Assembly (NCBI GenBank): GCA_016786585.1
Contig: JAEUUI010000030.1
Coordinates: 558,001 to 622,000, forward strand
Origin: Cyclobacteriaceae bacterium
GTDB taxonomy: Bacteria > Bacteroidota > Bacteroidia > Cytophagales > Cyclobacteriaceae
Direction of reading: 5' to 3'
DNA: 64,000 bases
Shown piece by piece: positions 36,901 to 44,974 of the stretch. The notes below the pieces were generated by a model. That model worked only from the letters and a program-made list of their open reading frames with translations. It was not told the DNA's origin and made no database searches. Made by a program: the position numbers and the translations under genes. Within the stretch, counting starts at the first letter, position 1. Each line of letters begins with the position of its first letter.

Positions 36901-38176
36901 AATGAGCCCCGAGCAATTGGTGGAAAATGAAATTGACCCGGCTGTACTGGCACAGGACGTTGAACGTCTCGAAAAAGACCTCAGTCAAAAATCCGAGTTG
37001 TTCGGTCAGAGTTTCGAAAACAAACGCATCACGTACGAAGATGTGATCAAATCGCTGAAGCCAAATGAGGTTGCCATCGAAATGGTTCGGTACCGTTATT
37101 TCAATCACACCTTTACCGATTCGGTTGTGTATGCTGCACTATACGTGAAGAATGACTTCAAGCGTCCGCGCGCAATTGTGTTGAACGATGGTCACAAGCT
37201 TGAAACCCGGAATTTCAAATACTATCGCAACGCGATTATCGGAAAAATTCACGATGACATCTCATACGATGCATTTTGGGCTCCCATCCAAAAAGAGATC
37301 GGAAAAGCTGCAACAATTTACCTGTCACCAGACGGAGTTTACAACCAGATTAATCTGGAGGCTATCCCAACCCCTGATGGAAATTATATTCTCGACAATG
37401 CGAACATCGTACTCGTATCGAATACCAAGGATATTTACCTGAAGAAAATCAAATCGCGCAACGCTGCCGAGAATACTGCAGCCATGTTCGGCAACCCTTC
37501 GTTCTACCTCACGGGCGCCAGCGAATCGGTGGCGCAACTTCCCGGTACGGAAAAGGAAATCAACCAGATTGATTTCCTGTTGAAACAAAAAGGATGGAAC
37601 ACTAAAGTTTATGTTGAGAAAACAGCCACGGAAGAAAGTATCAAAGAATTGAATAACGAACGGATCGTTCAGGTGGCCACGCACGGATTCTACAAGCCGA
37701 CCGAAGACATTACTCTCGAAAGTGAACTCGAAAGCAACGAGGCTCAGCTCGCTAAAAACCCGCTGATGCGTTCAGGACTGTTATTGAAGGGGGCAGGCGA
37801 CTTGCTTGATAAAACGGATTACAACTACAACATGGAGAACGGTATTCTTACCGCCTACGAAGCCATGAACCTGAACCTCGACCGCACCGACCTGGTGGTG
37901 CTAAGTGCCTGCGAAACAGGCTTGGGGCAGCTTGAGGCGGGCGAAGGTGTGTACGGTTTGCAGCGGGCATTCCTCGTGGCAGGCGCGAAAGTTCTGATCA
38001 TGAGTATGTTTAAAGTTGATGATGATGCCACCCAGCGGCTGATGCTGAAGTTCTACCAGAAGTGGATGAACTCGGGCAACCTTCGCCAAAGCTTTGTTGA
38101 TGCGAAGAAGGAGCTTCGTGCCGACTACCCGGAACCAATTTACTGGGGCGCTTTCATGATGATCGGTTTGGAATAA
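33959..38176 (+). CDS. TPR-CHAT lipoprotein (caspase-like peptidase domain)
   Basis: The 1405-residue protein starts with a lipoprotein signal (lipobox SLAAC, Cys at about residue 20), so it should be lipid-anchored outside the cytosol. A very long array of TPR-like helical repeats follows to about residue 960 (for example NYRLARQYSEKALEIIKG, DYDKAETNIKKALTSQEKQF and NYKKADEFYQKAKKLYKDF). After a helical linker, the CHAT domain (about 1080-1405) has the caspase-like dyad His1242 (VQVATHGFYKP) and Cys1318 (VLSACETGLGQLEAG), then the GVYGLQRAFLVAGAKVLIMS and IYWGAFMMIG blocks. CHAT proteins are proteases, and TPR arrays often gate them. No CRISPR locus, gasdermin or obvious substrate lies nearby. 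Confidence 0.9.
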   Translation: MKAIRLMCVLALVLSLAACGSLDKKLTKVDAAYNSGDYSSASSGLAKYKKKVTAKFGQSNKYMPGFYIREARINLNSGMLAGFETSITNAIDASVKNYGENSSSHAQTLTDVAETYNQYGNYRLARQYSEKALEIIKGVTPEEPVLKARIELELAEAMIGQGSYNEALDVLATNEKLLVGRAVEKETYVEDGKIKNRFISESELDTRFSAYAKLLTLTAYAHSKQGEIDQADAEFKKAHEWIDKNKRFMKSTNLALVYNDFLYLGMFVENNNGMVPSKLTEKYLDYSDLLSKLKGRTSPSVPLGHDIYLAYLDQLQREESNNRYANLKSEYDRMLGKYFNKSSLMNVNLKAIEFNSKLKKDKTKSLEADATTVLNSANLPQNYKTRIRTLEFLADLSVQLKRYPMVEKYLNDIIEIKKELYGENTVEYHLGRIQLAIYYLDYTNKIDEAKKIFEDSYTNVVAKQIAPKHKDKLAILFSLARLYELTDNYAAANAILKEGVATARFKYRRDVPEYAVALDQLAQMEIKIGEYTEAGNHIDEALPVLENVKKEDNWTAQYIHAIETQARLYGIKGMFDEAQDNLNDSEKLIKKAKVLVSDQQSTAAELSALFIQLGRYSQTDKLLTDLIKENEQLFGVSSIRLIEPLVNRGKIQLAKGDYTEAEKTAQRANQIAVKTYTDNSTKTASTQRLLSDIYYTLGDYDKAETNIKKALTSQEKQFTRKHVEVARSLSQLALIKFYKGDNRKDVEKMMLESRDIVGDKLGKDNPLYADILKNLAVVYISEKKYDLAFNSLTIAEAIWRAKTGTKNNINAASIYTLTGDVYYQQKNYKKADEFYQKAKKLYKDFFSEAHPEYVKVLSKLSKVYYMQKDYKAAKSNIEQSLNQYEGFIKTYFPALSEREKAKYWNTIKGDFEFYNTLALGQLEDFRDLAGKVYNYQLLTKALLLSSSIKIRERILNSKDEELKSQYNEWVEKKELMTLALSMSPEQLVENEIDPAVLAQDVERLEKDLSQKSELFGQSFENKRITYEDVIKSLKPNEVAIEMVRYRYFNHTFTDSVVYAALYVKNDFKRPRAIVLNDGHKLETRNFKYYRNAIIGKIHDDISYDAFWAPIQKEIGKAATIYLSPDGVYNQINLEAIPTPDGNYILDNANIVLVSNTKDIYLKKIKSRNAAENTAAMFGNPSFYLTGASESVAQLPGTEKEINQIDFLLKQKGWNTKVYVEKTATEESIKELNNERIVQVATHGFYKPTEDITLESELESNEAQLAKNPLMRSGLLLKGAGDLLDKTDYNYNMENGILTAYEAMNLNLDRTDLVVLSACETGLGQLEAGEGVYGLQRAFLVAGAKVLIMSMFKVDDDATQRLMLKFYQKWMNSGNLRQSFVDAKKELRADYPEPIYWGAFMMIGLE

Positions 38177-38198
38177 GTTCCGGATTAAAATAATTTGC

Positions 38199-38226
38199 AA
38201 GGCGCGTAGAACTTACGCGCCTTTTT
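38199..38226 (+). terminator. Intrinsic terminator after the TPR-CHAT gene
   Basis: AAGGCGCGTA (38199-38208), loop GAACT, TACGCGCCTT (38214-38223): a perfect 10-bp stem followed by TTTTTC. It ends the TPR-CHAT transcript only 14 bp before the threonine aldolase start. Confidence 0.88.
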
Positions 38227-38236
38227 CTTTTCAATT

Positions 38237-39259
38237 ATGAAAGCTTTCGCTAGCGATAATTATTCAGGAGTTCATCCGGAGGTGATGGATGCCTTAGCAA
38301 AGGCAAACCTGGAACACATGGGATCGTACGGTAATGATGCCATCACCGCGCGTACAAAAAAACTCTTTGAGAAACTCTTTGGTGACGGAACGGAAGTACT
38401 GTTCGTGTACAACGGAACGGGTGCAAATGTGGTTGGCCTGAGTCTTCTCACAAAATCTTTTAATTCTATTATCTGCTCCGACCTTGCTCATATCAATGTA
38501 GATGAATCGACAGCGCCTGAACGCCTGTTGGGTTGTAAGCTAGTGGATGTACAATCCGTACATGGTAAAATAACTCCGGAGATAGTTGAACAAAAAATTA
38601 TCCGCGTTGGCGACCAGCATCATCCCCAGCCGAAGGTGATTTCAATCTCACAAACCACTGAATACGCAACTGTGTATTCGATTGATGAAATTAAAGCGTT
38701 GTCTGCACTCGCCAAAAAGCATAACCTGTATTTGCACATGGACGGCTCGCGTATCAGCAATGCTGCGGTTAGTCTGGGCAAAGATTTTCGTGCTTTTACG
38801 CGCGATGCCGGTGTAGACGTACTGTCGTTTGGCGGAACCAAGAACGGTATGATGTTCGGTGAAGCTGTAGTCATCTTCAATCCTGAACTGGCGAAAGACG
38901 CTTATTACCTTCGTAAACAAGGCATGCAGCTTCACTCGAAGATGCGGTTTATCAGTGCACAGTTTGAGGCATTGTTAAGCAACGACCTTTGGAAGCGAAA
39001 TGCAACTCATTCCAACGCCATGGCGAAACGGCTTGAAAAGGGATTGCGGGAAGTTTCCGATGTTAAAATTACACAGTCGGTTGATGCCAATGGAGTATTT
39101 GCCGTTCTGCCCCAGGGCACACTGGAGGAACTGCAAAAAGAACTTTTCTTTTATGTGTGGAATGAACAAACCAATGAAGTACGCCTGATGTGTTCGTTTG
39201 ATACTAAGGAAGAAGAGATTGATCGCTTCGTGAAGAAGCTGAAGGAATTGACGCGTTAG
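38237..39259 (+). CDS. Low-specificity L-threonine aldolase
   Basis: This PLP-dependent fold-type I enzyme of 340 residues cleaves L-threonine or allo-threonine to glycine and acetaldehyde in the cytosol. Visible are the N-terminal ASDNYSGVHPEVMDALAKAN, the LHMDGSRISNAAVSL aspartate motif and the Schiff-base lysine Lys202 in SFGGTKNGMMFGEA. The size fits LtaE-type threonine aldolases and beta-eliminating lyases share the fold, so substrate range is uncertain. It has no nearby operon partner. Its TAG stop overlaps the stop codon of the convergent sorting-domain gene by 4 bp. Confidence 0.9.
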   Translation: MKAFASDNYSGVHPEVMDALAKANLEHMGSYGNDAITARTKKLFEKLFGDGTEVLFVYNGTGANVVGLSLLTKSFNSIICSDLAHINVDESTAPERLLGCKLVDVQSVHGKITPEIVEQKIIRVGDQHHPQPKVISISQTTEYATVYSIDEIKALSALAKKHNLYLHMDGSRISNAAVSLGKDFRAFTRDAGVDVLSFGGTKNGMMFGEAVVIFNPELAKDAYYLRKQGMQLHSKMRFISAQFEALLSNDLWKRNATHSNAMAKRLEKGLREVSDVKITQSVDANGVFAVLPQGTLEELQKELFFYVWNEQTNEVRLMCSFDTKEEEIDRFVKKLKELTR

Positions 39260-39630
39260 CGCTTCAGGAACTTATAAGTCGATTTAAACTGAAGCTGCTC
39301 GTCACGCACGGCAATCAGATAATACCCGGTTGCAAGATCTTTTACCCGCAGACGAACCTCGTGATCGTTTACGGTTTCTTTGTCGATCTGCAATTCGTTT
39401 CCAAGAATGGTATAAACCGTGATTTTTGCCGTGGAAGCCTCAAGCGTGCTGAGCTTGATATTCACAAAATCAGTAGCCGGATTCGGATAAACTGTAATGG
39501 CTTTTGACAGGTCGTTGGAAAGATCGGTTTTCTCCGGAGCGTATGACATAACCCCTTGTGTCTGGCCAAAAGCCGCGCTGCTTAAAAATAAAAGCAGGAA
39601 GAAGGACAATATCAGGCTCAGGTTACGCAT
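39256..39630 (-). CDS. Small secreted protein consisting almost only of a type IX sorting domain
   Basis: The 124-residue product has a Sec signal peptide (about 1-22, ending AAFGQ) and then a short spacer of about 20 residues before the type IX C-terminal sorting domain: VYPNPATDFVNIKLSTLEAS, a strand pattern ITVYTILGNELQI, the DLATGYYLIAV block and a final YKFLKR. This CTD normally ends large secreted enzymes or adhesins, yet here almost no passenger is present. It is monocistronic. It may be a remnant, or a real exported mini-protein. The PorQ and PorE-like genes in the window show the secretion system exists. Confidence 0.85.
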   Translation of the reverse strand: MRNLSLILSFFLLLFLSSAAFGQTQGVMSYAPEKTDLSNDLSKAITVYPNPATDFVNIKLSTLEASTAKITVYTILGNELQIDKETVNDHEVRLRVKDLATGYYLIAVRDEQLQFKSTYKFLKR

Positions 39631-39730
39631 TATGTCTTTTTACGCAAAATTCAATCCAAATGTTTGGTCGTTTTTAGGGTTTAGATGCTGAAAATGCCAA
39701 AAAGGTTTAAATCTGCTTAAAAATTATTCA

Positions 39731-41221
39731 TTAGATACGGAAAGCCTCCGGCAGGTAATCCACGATATCAGGGGCTATAAGCCCCGTTTCACCCAGCCGG
39801 GCTGCCGCCTTATCGCCCGCCAAACCATGCACCCGGCAACCAATAATAGCCGAATCCAGCCCGGAATAGCCTTGCGCCAGCAACCCTGTAATAATGCCGG
39901 TTAGCACGTCTCCGCTGCCTCCGGTTGCCATACCCGGGTTTCCTGTGCTATTGAAGAAAATCTTCCCGTCAGGGCTGGCCACGGCTGAATACGCACCCTT
40001 AACCAATACGACAGTTCCTGTTTTGGCTGCAAATTCACTTTGCTTTTGAAGTCTTTCAAAATCGGTTTTCCAGGGGCTGGTCAGGCGCTCAAATTCCTTG
40101 GGATGGGGTGTAAGCACCGAACCTTTCGACATCAGATGAATGAGTTCCCGGTTTGCCCCAAGGATATTCAACGCATCGGCATCCAGTACAACCGGTTTAT
40201 CTAAGCTTTCCAGAATTTTTGCAAGGGCAGTGACCGTCTTTTTATCCTGCCCGATTCCCGGGCCAATACCAATCGCAGAATAATTCTTTAAATCAGGAAC
40301 GGATGTCAGAAAATGTTCGTGATCATCTACACTCACCATTGCTTCCGGTACGGAAGTCTGAAGAATTTCGTAACCGCATTTTGGCGCATGTACCGTCAAC
40401 AAACCCACACCTGCCCGAAGACATGCCCGTGAACTCAACACGGCAGCACCCATTTTGCCATAACTTCCTGACATGAGGAGCGCATGCCCAAACTTTCCTT
40501 TATGATCGAACTTCGATCGCGTGTGCAGTAACTTTTGGATGTCGCTTTGCTCAGTTAAAAAATAGTTCGATGGTGCATCGGTTAAATAATGTTGATCAAG
40601 ACCTATGTCGAACACCTGCCACTTCCCGACATACCCTCCGCTTTGCGGCAACAGAAAAGACAACTTGGGCAGCTGAAATGCCACCGTGAAATCCGCCTTC
40701 ACGATAGCTCCTTCCGATGGTTGATCAGCCATCAGGCCGGATGGAATATCAACCGCAACTTTTATCGCATGGGTCTTATTGATGCACCCGATAACTTGCT
40801 CATAAATTCCTTCCGCTGCGCGGGAAAGTCCTGATCCAAAAACGGCATCAATCAATACAGCACGATCGGTAAACAGATTTTGATCTGACTCAGAACGAAT
40901 CTCAAACACCGGAAATTTTGCGCGGATGCGGCCAAGATTGGTTTTAAAATCTTCTGTCTCCGGCATAGAACCACGCACGATCCAAACTTTCACATCATAC
41001 CCTTCAGCATGTAACTGACGTGCGATACCCAAACCATCACCTCCATTGTTCCCCGTTCCACAGACGATGCCAACACGCTTGTCAGTCGTGAACCTGGCAG
41101 TAAACCAGAATGTAAACGCCCGACATGCGCGTTCCATCAAATCAATGGACGATACCGGTTCGTTCAGGATCGTTTGTGCGTCCAGCTCTTTTATCTGCAG
41201 TGATGTAAGGATTTTGAGCAT
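39731..41221 (-). CDS. nnrDE: Bifunctional NAD(P)HX epimerase / ADP-dependent NAD(P)HX dehydratase
   Basis: The 496-residue enzyme repairs hydrated NADH and NADPH. The N-terminal YjeF_N epimerase domain (about 1-210) has IVCGTGNNGGDGLGIARQLH near residue 50 and VAVDIPSGLMAD. The C-terminal ribokinase-like dehydratase domain (about 225-496) has ALLMSGSYGKMGAAVL and the NPGMATGGSGDVLTGIITG motif near 430. It follows nuoD by 25 bp in the same direction, so it is probably the last gene of the nuoABCD transcript; damaged NADH repair beside Complex I is a sensible pairing. Confidence 0.93.
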   Translation of the reverse strand: MLKILTSLQIKELDAQTILNEPVSSIDLMERACRAFTFWFTARFTTDKRVGIVCGTGNNGGDGLGIARQLHAEGYDVKVWIVRGSMPETEDFKTNLGRIRAKFPVFEIRSESDQNLFTDRAVLIDAVFGSGLSRAAEGIYEQVIGCINKTHAIKVAVDIPSGLMADQPSEGAIVKADFTVAFQLPKLSFLLPQSGGYVGKWQVFDIGLDQHYLTDAPSNYFLTEQSDIQKLLHTRSKFDHKGKFGHALLMSGSYGKMGAAVLSSRACLRAGVGLLTVHAPKCGYEILQTSVPEAMVSVDDHEHFLTSVPDLKNYSAIGIGPGIGQDKKTVTALAKILESLDKPVVLDADALNILGANRELIHLMSKGSVLTPHPKEFERLTSPWKTDFERLQKQSEFAAKTGTVVLVKGAYSAVASPDGKIFFNSTGNPGMATGGSGDVLTGIITGLLAQGYSGLDSAIIGCRVHGLAGDKAAARLGETGLIAPDIVDYLPEAFRI

Positions 41222-41246
41222 GCTTCGTGTGCCCTAAGGTAAGCAA

Positions 41247-42467
41247 TCAGCGATCAACTTCACCCATCACCATATCAACCGAACCAATGATAGCGATTAA
41301 GTCTGCGATGAGAATGCCCCTGCTGATTTCGGGTAACACAGACAGATTTGAGAAACAGCACGACCTCCCCTTGCACCGGAAGGGCACATCTGTTTTACCA
41401 TCCGCGCGGAAGAAAAAACCCAATTCTCCTTTCGGAGTTTCACCCCGGATGTAAAAATCCTGAGCCTGCGGCCGGATCTTTTTCGGAACCATGGCCTGCG
41501 GATTAAATTCTTTTGTCCGCCTGTGTTCTCCCTGAAGCTTAGTCAAACATTGCTCGACCAGCTTAACAGATTCATGAATTTCCTGCATTCGCACCCACGT
41601 TCTGTCCCAGCAATCACCAACCGTGCCCTTCAATCCTTCTCCAATCGGAACGTTAAACTCAAGCTCGGGATAAACCGAGTAGCCATCTACCTTCCGCAGA
41701 TCGAAGCGTAACCCCGAGGCGCGCAGCATGGGCCCGGTTACTCCGTAATTAACTGCGAGGTTGAGGGGCAGAACACCCACATTGGCGGTTCGCCTGATGA
41801 AGATGTCGTTCTCAACCAATAAGTTTTCAAGTTCTTTCAGCTTGGGTTTGATGTACGTGATAAACTCTGAACATTTCTCTTCGAACCCCACCGGAAGATC
41901 ATAAAACAATCCACCAATCCAAATGTAGTTGTATAAGAGACGCGCACCCGAAGCCCATTCGAGCAACCTGAGAATGTGTTCGCGGTCGCGCATGATCCAA
42001 AAGAACGGAGTGAAAGCACCCATGTCCATTCCGTAGGTTCCGATGGCAATGAAGTGCGATGCCATGCGATTCAGCTCAGCCATGAGCACTCTTACATACT
42101 CAACACGTTTTGGAATTTGATCTGCAATGCCCAGCATTCGCTCGACACCCATTGCATACACGTGTTCTGAATTCATCGCTGCCACATAATCCATCCGGTC
42201 AACAAATGGAATCACCTGGTTGTACGGCAAATTCTCTGCATGCTTTTCAAAGCACCGATGCAGGTAGCCAAGATGCGGCACGACATCATGAATAAGTTCA
42301 CCGTCCATCAACACCTCCAGACGCAAAACTCCGTGCGTTGACGGATGCTGCGGACCGAGGTTGACGATCATTTCCTCCGACCGCAGATTCTCAGGCTTGA
42401 ACTTATTCGGTTCAGATGCTGCGAGATTGTCGGGCTTGTATTGATATTGAATATGATCGGTCGGCAT
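41247..42467 (-). CDS. nuoD: NADH-quinone oxidoreductase subunit D
   Basis: The 49-kDa-type subunit of Complex I contributes the quinone-binding face of the peripheral arm. The 406-residue protein has NLGPQHPSTHGVLRLEVLMD near residue 36, HRCFEKHAENLPYNQVIPFVDRMDY near 70 and a conserved C-terminus (SVLPEISRGILIADLIAIIG then VDMVMGEVDR). It is a stand-alone NuoD, not a NuoCD fusion. The ATG overlaps the nuoC stop by one base. Confidence 0.96.
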   Translation of the reverse strand: MPTDHIQYQYKPDNLAASEPNKFKPENLRSEEMIVNLGPQHPSTHGVLRLEVLMDGELIHDVVPHLGYLHRCFEKHAENLPYNQVIPFVDRMDYVAAMNSEHVYAMGVERMLGIADQIPKRVEYVRVLMAELNRMASHFIAIGTYGMDMGAFTPFFWIMRDREHILRLLEWASGARLLYNYIWIGGLFYDLPVGFEEKCSEFITYIKPKLKELENLLVENDIFIRRTANVGVLPLNLAVNYGVTGPMLRASGLRFDLRKVDGYSVYPELEFNVPIGEGLKGTVGDCWDRTWVRMQEIHESVKLVEQCLTKLQGEHRRTKEFNPQAMVPKKIRPQAQDFYIRGETPKGELGFFFRADGKTDVPFRCKGRSCCFSNLSVLPEISRGILIADLIAIIGSVDMVMGEVDR

Positions 42468-42946
42468 CAGTATTCAACTTTTATGTTGCGGTAGTATTGC
42501 TGCTGCGTATAGTCTTTGCGAAGCGGGTATCCTTCCCAATCGGCCGGCAGAAGAATTCTTCTCAGGTCGGGATGATTATTGAATGTTATCCCAAACATAT
42601 CAAAGGCCTCGCGCTCATGCCAGTCGGCAGTACGCCAGACCGACATCACTGAATCAACTGCCGGATTTTCGCGTGGCAAAATAACTTTCACGGCCAACGA
42701 CATGTTGAACGGAATGGAGTACACGTTATACACCACCTCCATGGTGTTCGCCTGTGGCCAGTTATCGATTCCGGTCAAGCACGATAGCATATCAAAATAC
42801 AATTCAGGATTTTGATTTAGTTCGTGGCAAACTTTCAGAAGGTCTGCCGCAGGAACAACAACTGCCTTCGGCGAAGATTTTTCATCGACTGCAGCTTCGG
42901 CTGAAATGCCTTTAACAATGTTTAAAATCTGTTGAAAATCAGGCAT
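42467..42946 (-). CDS. nuoC: NADH-quinone oxidoreductase subunit C
   Basis: The 159-residue 30-kDa-type subunit shows the family signature [21 protein letters not shown] near residue 109 (here broken as [10 protein letters not shown]) and the [20 protein letters not shown] ending. It overlaps nuoB by 8 bp and nuoD by one base. The N-terminal half up to about 45 is more variable than the rest. It binds in the peripheral arm of Complex I beside NuoD. Confidence 0.95.
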   Translation of the reverse strand: MPDFQQILNIVKGISAEAAVDEKSSPKAVVVPAADLLKVCHELNQNPELYFDMLSCLTGIDNWPQANTMEVVYNVYSIPFNMSLAVKVILPRENPAVDSVMSVWRTADWHEREAFDMFGITFNNHPDLRRILLPADWEGYPLRKDYTQQQYYRNIKVEY

Positions 42947-43466
42947 GCTGCTTTTGATTTTCGAGTAACCGTTCGATTGCCTTTGGTGCCTGAAGGCTTT
43001 CGTTCCTGATTTTTTCCTGAAGTTTCAGAAATCCCCCGATCAACGCTTCCGGGCGTGGCGGACAGCCCGGAACATAGATATCAACAGGAACAATCCGATC
43101 GACACCTTTTACCACATGATAGCCATGCTGCCAGTATGGCCCTCCGCAATTTGAGCACGATCCCATCGAAATAACATATCGCGGTTCGGGCATTTGTTCA
43201 TACAATCGCTTGATGCGATCAGCCATTTTAAAGGTTACCGTTCCGGCAACGATCATAACATCTGCCTGTCGCGGAGATGCAAACGGAGCCATCCCGAAAC
43301 GATCCATGTCGTATACGGTTGTTCCGGTGCTCATAAACTCGATTGCACAGCATGCAATGCCGAATGTCATTGGCCACATCGATGACAGCCGTGCCCAGTT
43401 CAGCAGATCATCAGCCTTTGTAATGATGATTCCGCCATGTTCGAACTTATGATCAAGCAGACCCAT
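42939..43466 (-). CDS. nuoB: NADH-quinone oxidoreductase subunit B
   Basis: NuoB carries the N2 [4Fe-4S] cluster that hands electrons to quinone. The 175-residue protein has the paired cysteines in [11 protein letters not shown] near residue 37, further ligands in [17 protein letters not shown] and [12 protein letters not shown], all as expected. It starts with [20 protein letters not shown]. One-base overlap with nuoA and 8-bp overlap with nuoC indicate coupling in the nuoABCD block. Confidence 0.97.
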   Translation of the reverse strand: MGLLDHKFEHGGIIITKADDLLNWARLSSMWPMTFGIACCAIEFMSTGTTVYDMDRFGMAPFASPRQADVMIVAGTVTFKMADRIKRLYEQMPEPRYVISMGSCSNCGGPYWQHGYHVVKGVDRIVPVDIYVPGCPPRPEALIGGFLKLQEKIRNESLQAPKAIERLLENQKQHA

Positions 43467-43951
43467 TACTTATACTTGTCGTTTATTTTCGAATACAATT
43501 CTTTCGGTACAACCGTTGGGATATCAGTCGTTTTTGAAACGGGTTTAATCCAGTCGAGAAGACCGTTAACCCATGCATAGGCTAACCCGAGCGCGAGAAT
43601 GAAAATAAAAATGATCATTTCTACCAGTGAAAACCATCCCCACGTGCCCTTGGTTTCGGTAATCAGTTCTTTATTTGCAAAAACGGTTGCCCATGGAAAA
43701 AGAAAAACGATTTCCACCTCAAATAAGATAAACATCAGCGCCACGATGTAAAATCGCATATTAAACTGCGACCACGCGGTGCCAAGCGCCTGCTCACCAC
43801 TTTCATACGTTTCCAGTTTTTGTTCGTTGGGCCTGTTCGGCCTGACGAGCCGCGCTACGAGAAATGAAATCATAAGAAATAGCAATCCACCGATCAAAAA
43901 GATCAGGATTTTTCCAAACTCTGAAAGATCTTGCGGAACTGCCGTTTCCAT
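43466..43951 (-). CDS. nuoA: NADH-quinone oxidoreductase subunit A
   Basis: The 161-residue membrane subunit has three TM helices (about residues 12-32, 68-92 and 108-130), the cytosolic [20 protein letters not shown] block and the C-terminal helix pattern of NuoA, which sits at the junction of the membrane and peripheral arms. It is longer than many NuoA proteins by a C-terminal tail ([20 protein letters not shown]). A minus-strand TATCTTTG box ends 5 nt before its ATG, so the nuo block can have its own promoter, although the yitT-like gene ends only 45 bp upstream. Confidence 0.95.
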   Translation of the reverse strand: METAVPQDLSEFGKILIFLIGGLLFLMISFLVARLVRPNRPNEQKLETYESGEQALGTAWSQFNMRFYIVALMFILFEVEIVFLFPWATVFANKELITETKGTWGWFSLVEMIIFIFILALGLAYAWVNGLLDWIKPVSKTTDIPTVVPKELYSKINDKYK

Positions 43952-43956
43952 GGAAT

Positions 43957-43964
43957 CAAAGATA
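43957..43964 (-). promoter_or_regulatory. Exact TAnnTTTG box directly upstream of nuoA
   Basis: On the minus strand TATCTTTG (complement of 43957-43964) matches the -7 consensus exactly and ends 5 nt before the nuoA ATG, implying a leaderless or nearly leaderless nuo message. No -33 element is clear. Confidence 0.4.
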
Positions 43965-43996
43965 GAGAAAGGAGTCGCTTTTTCTATGGCGAGGAT

Positions 43997-44908
43997 TTAA
44001 TCCTGCAAAGGACGTTTCTTAATCATGCCGCCTTTGATGTCGCTCACACTGTTTTCCACCATAAAAGCGTTCTCATCAATCTTGGCAACTTCGGTTTTAA
44101 GCTTTTGCAACTCCAGTCGGGTGATCACCGAAAAAATAACATCGTAATCCTCCTCCTGGTGACCGCGTTTACCGAATCCTCCCTTACCCTGCAGTACCGT
44201 TACGCCACGGCCCATATTTTTAGTAATGGCGTTTTTTATCTCTTCACTTTTTTCTGAAACAATCATTACGCTGATGTACTCCTCAATACCATGAACAACA
44301 AAGTCAACTGTTTTGGATGCGACCAGGTATGTGAGAATTGCATAAAGCGCAGTTTCGATACTGATGAGATAGGCAGCGACCGAAAAAATAACAATGTTTA
44401 GTATCAGGATAATATCCCCTACCGTAAGTACGGTTTTACGACTCGTATAGATAGCCAGCACTTCCGTACCATCAATCACACTGCCACCGCGGATCGACAG
44501 ACCAATGCCAAGACCCAAAAAAAATCCTCCAAAGAAAGAGATCAACAACTTATCGCTTGTGATAAATGGAAAAGGGACAAACGCCAGTAAAACCGCCAGC
44601 AGCGTTATCGCAATTAATGTTTTTGCGGCAAAACTTTTCGAAACCTGTGTGTACGCGATGACAATGAACGGAATGTTAATAATCACCACGAGATAGGATA
44701 AATCAAAGTTCGTTTGATTATGAATGAGCAGCGAGATACCCATTACTCCGCCATCCAAAAAATGACTGGGCAAGAGAAAACTTTTTAATCCAAATGCGGC
44801 AGCCGTAACACCGAGCGTAATAAAAATCGCATCCTTGATCATCCGTTCGATGTTGATCCGCCGGATGCGCATTGCATTGAGTTGTAAAAATCGTTGCTGT
44901 GTACTCAT
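43997..44908 (-). CDS. YitT family membrane protein (DUF161/DUF2179)
   Basis: From the start at 44908 the 303-residue protein has five to six TM helices (for example IKDAIFITLGVTAAAFGLKS, LSYLVVIINIPFIVIAYTQV and LLISFFGGFFLGLGIGLSIR), a conserved GGSVIDGTEVLAIYTSRK region and a C-terminal DUF2179 domain (ENSVSDIKGGMI). This is the YitT membrane protein family of unknown function. The frame is open upstream to 44959, but that extension would read through the terminator of the preceding operon, so the ATG at 44908 is preferred. It is followed by nuoA after 45 bp. Confidence 0.88.
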   Translation of the reverse strand: MSTQQRFLQLNAMRIRRINIERMIKDAIFITLGVTAAAFGLKSFLLPSHFLDGGVMGISLLIHNQTNFDLSYLVVIINIPFIVIAYTQVSKSFAAKTLIAITLLAVLLAFVPFPFITSDKLLISFFGGFFLGLGIGLSIRGGSVIDGTEVLAIYTSRKTVLTVGDIILILNIVIFSVAAYLISIETALYAILTYLVASKTVDFVVHGIEEYISVMIVSEKSEEIKNAITKNMGRGVTVLQGKGGFGKRGHQEEDYDVIFSVITRLELQKLKTEVAKIDENAFMVENSVSDIKGGMIKKRPLQD

Positions 44909-44924
44909 GGATGGGTAAGATAAC

Positions 44925-44951
44925 AAAAAAGCCCCGGCTAACCGAGGCTTT
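44925..44951 (-). terminator. Terminator of the amidohydrolase operon
   Basis: On the minus strand AAAGCCTCGG, loop TTAG, CCGGGGCTTTTTT forms a 10-bp stem with one mismatch followed by six T (complement of 44925-44930). It lies 24 bp after the last amidohydrolase stop. It also overlaps the possible N-terminal extension of the YitT gene, which supports the downstream start there. Confidence 0.82.
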
Positions 44952-44974
44952 ATCTGCATTAAACACGATCGTTT

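Noticed and set aside
33959-38176. CHAT protein as part of a CRISPR (Craspase) or gasdermin defence locus
   Set aside because: There is no CRISPR array, Cas gene or gasdermin-like gene around it, and the lipobox suggests an extracytosolic place. Flanking genes are metabolic.
44908-44959. Longer YitT-family N-terminus beginning at 44959
   Set aside because: The extension overlaps the clear terminator of the amidohydrolase operon and does not look like part of the family.
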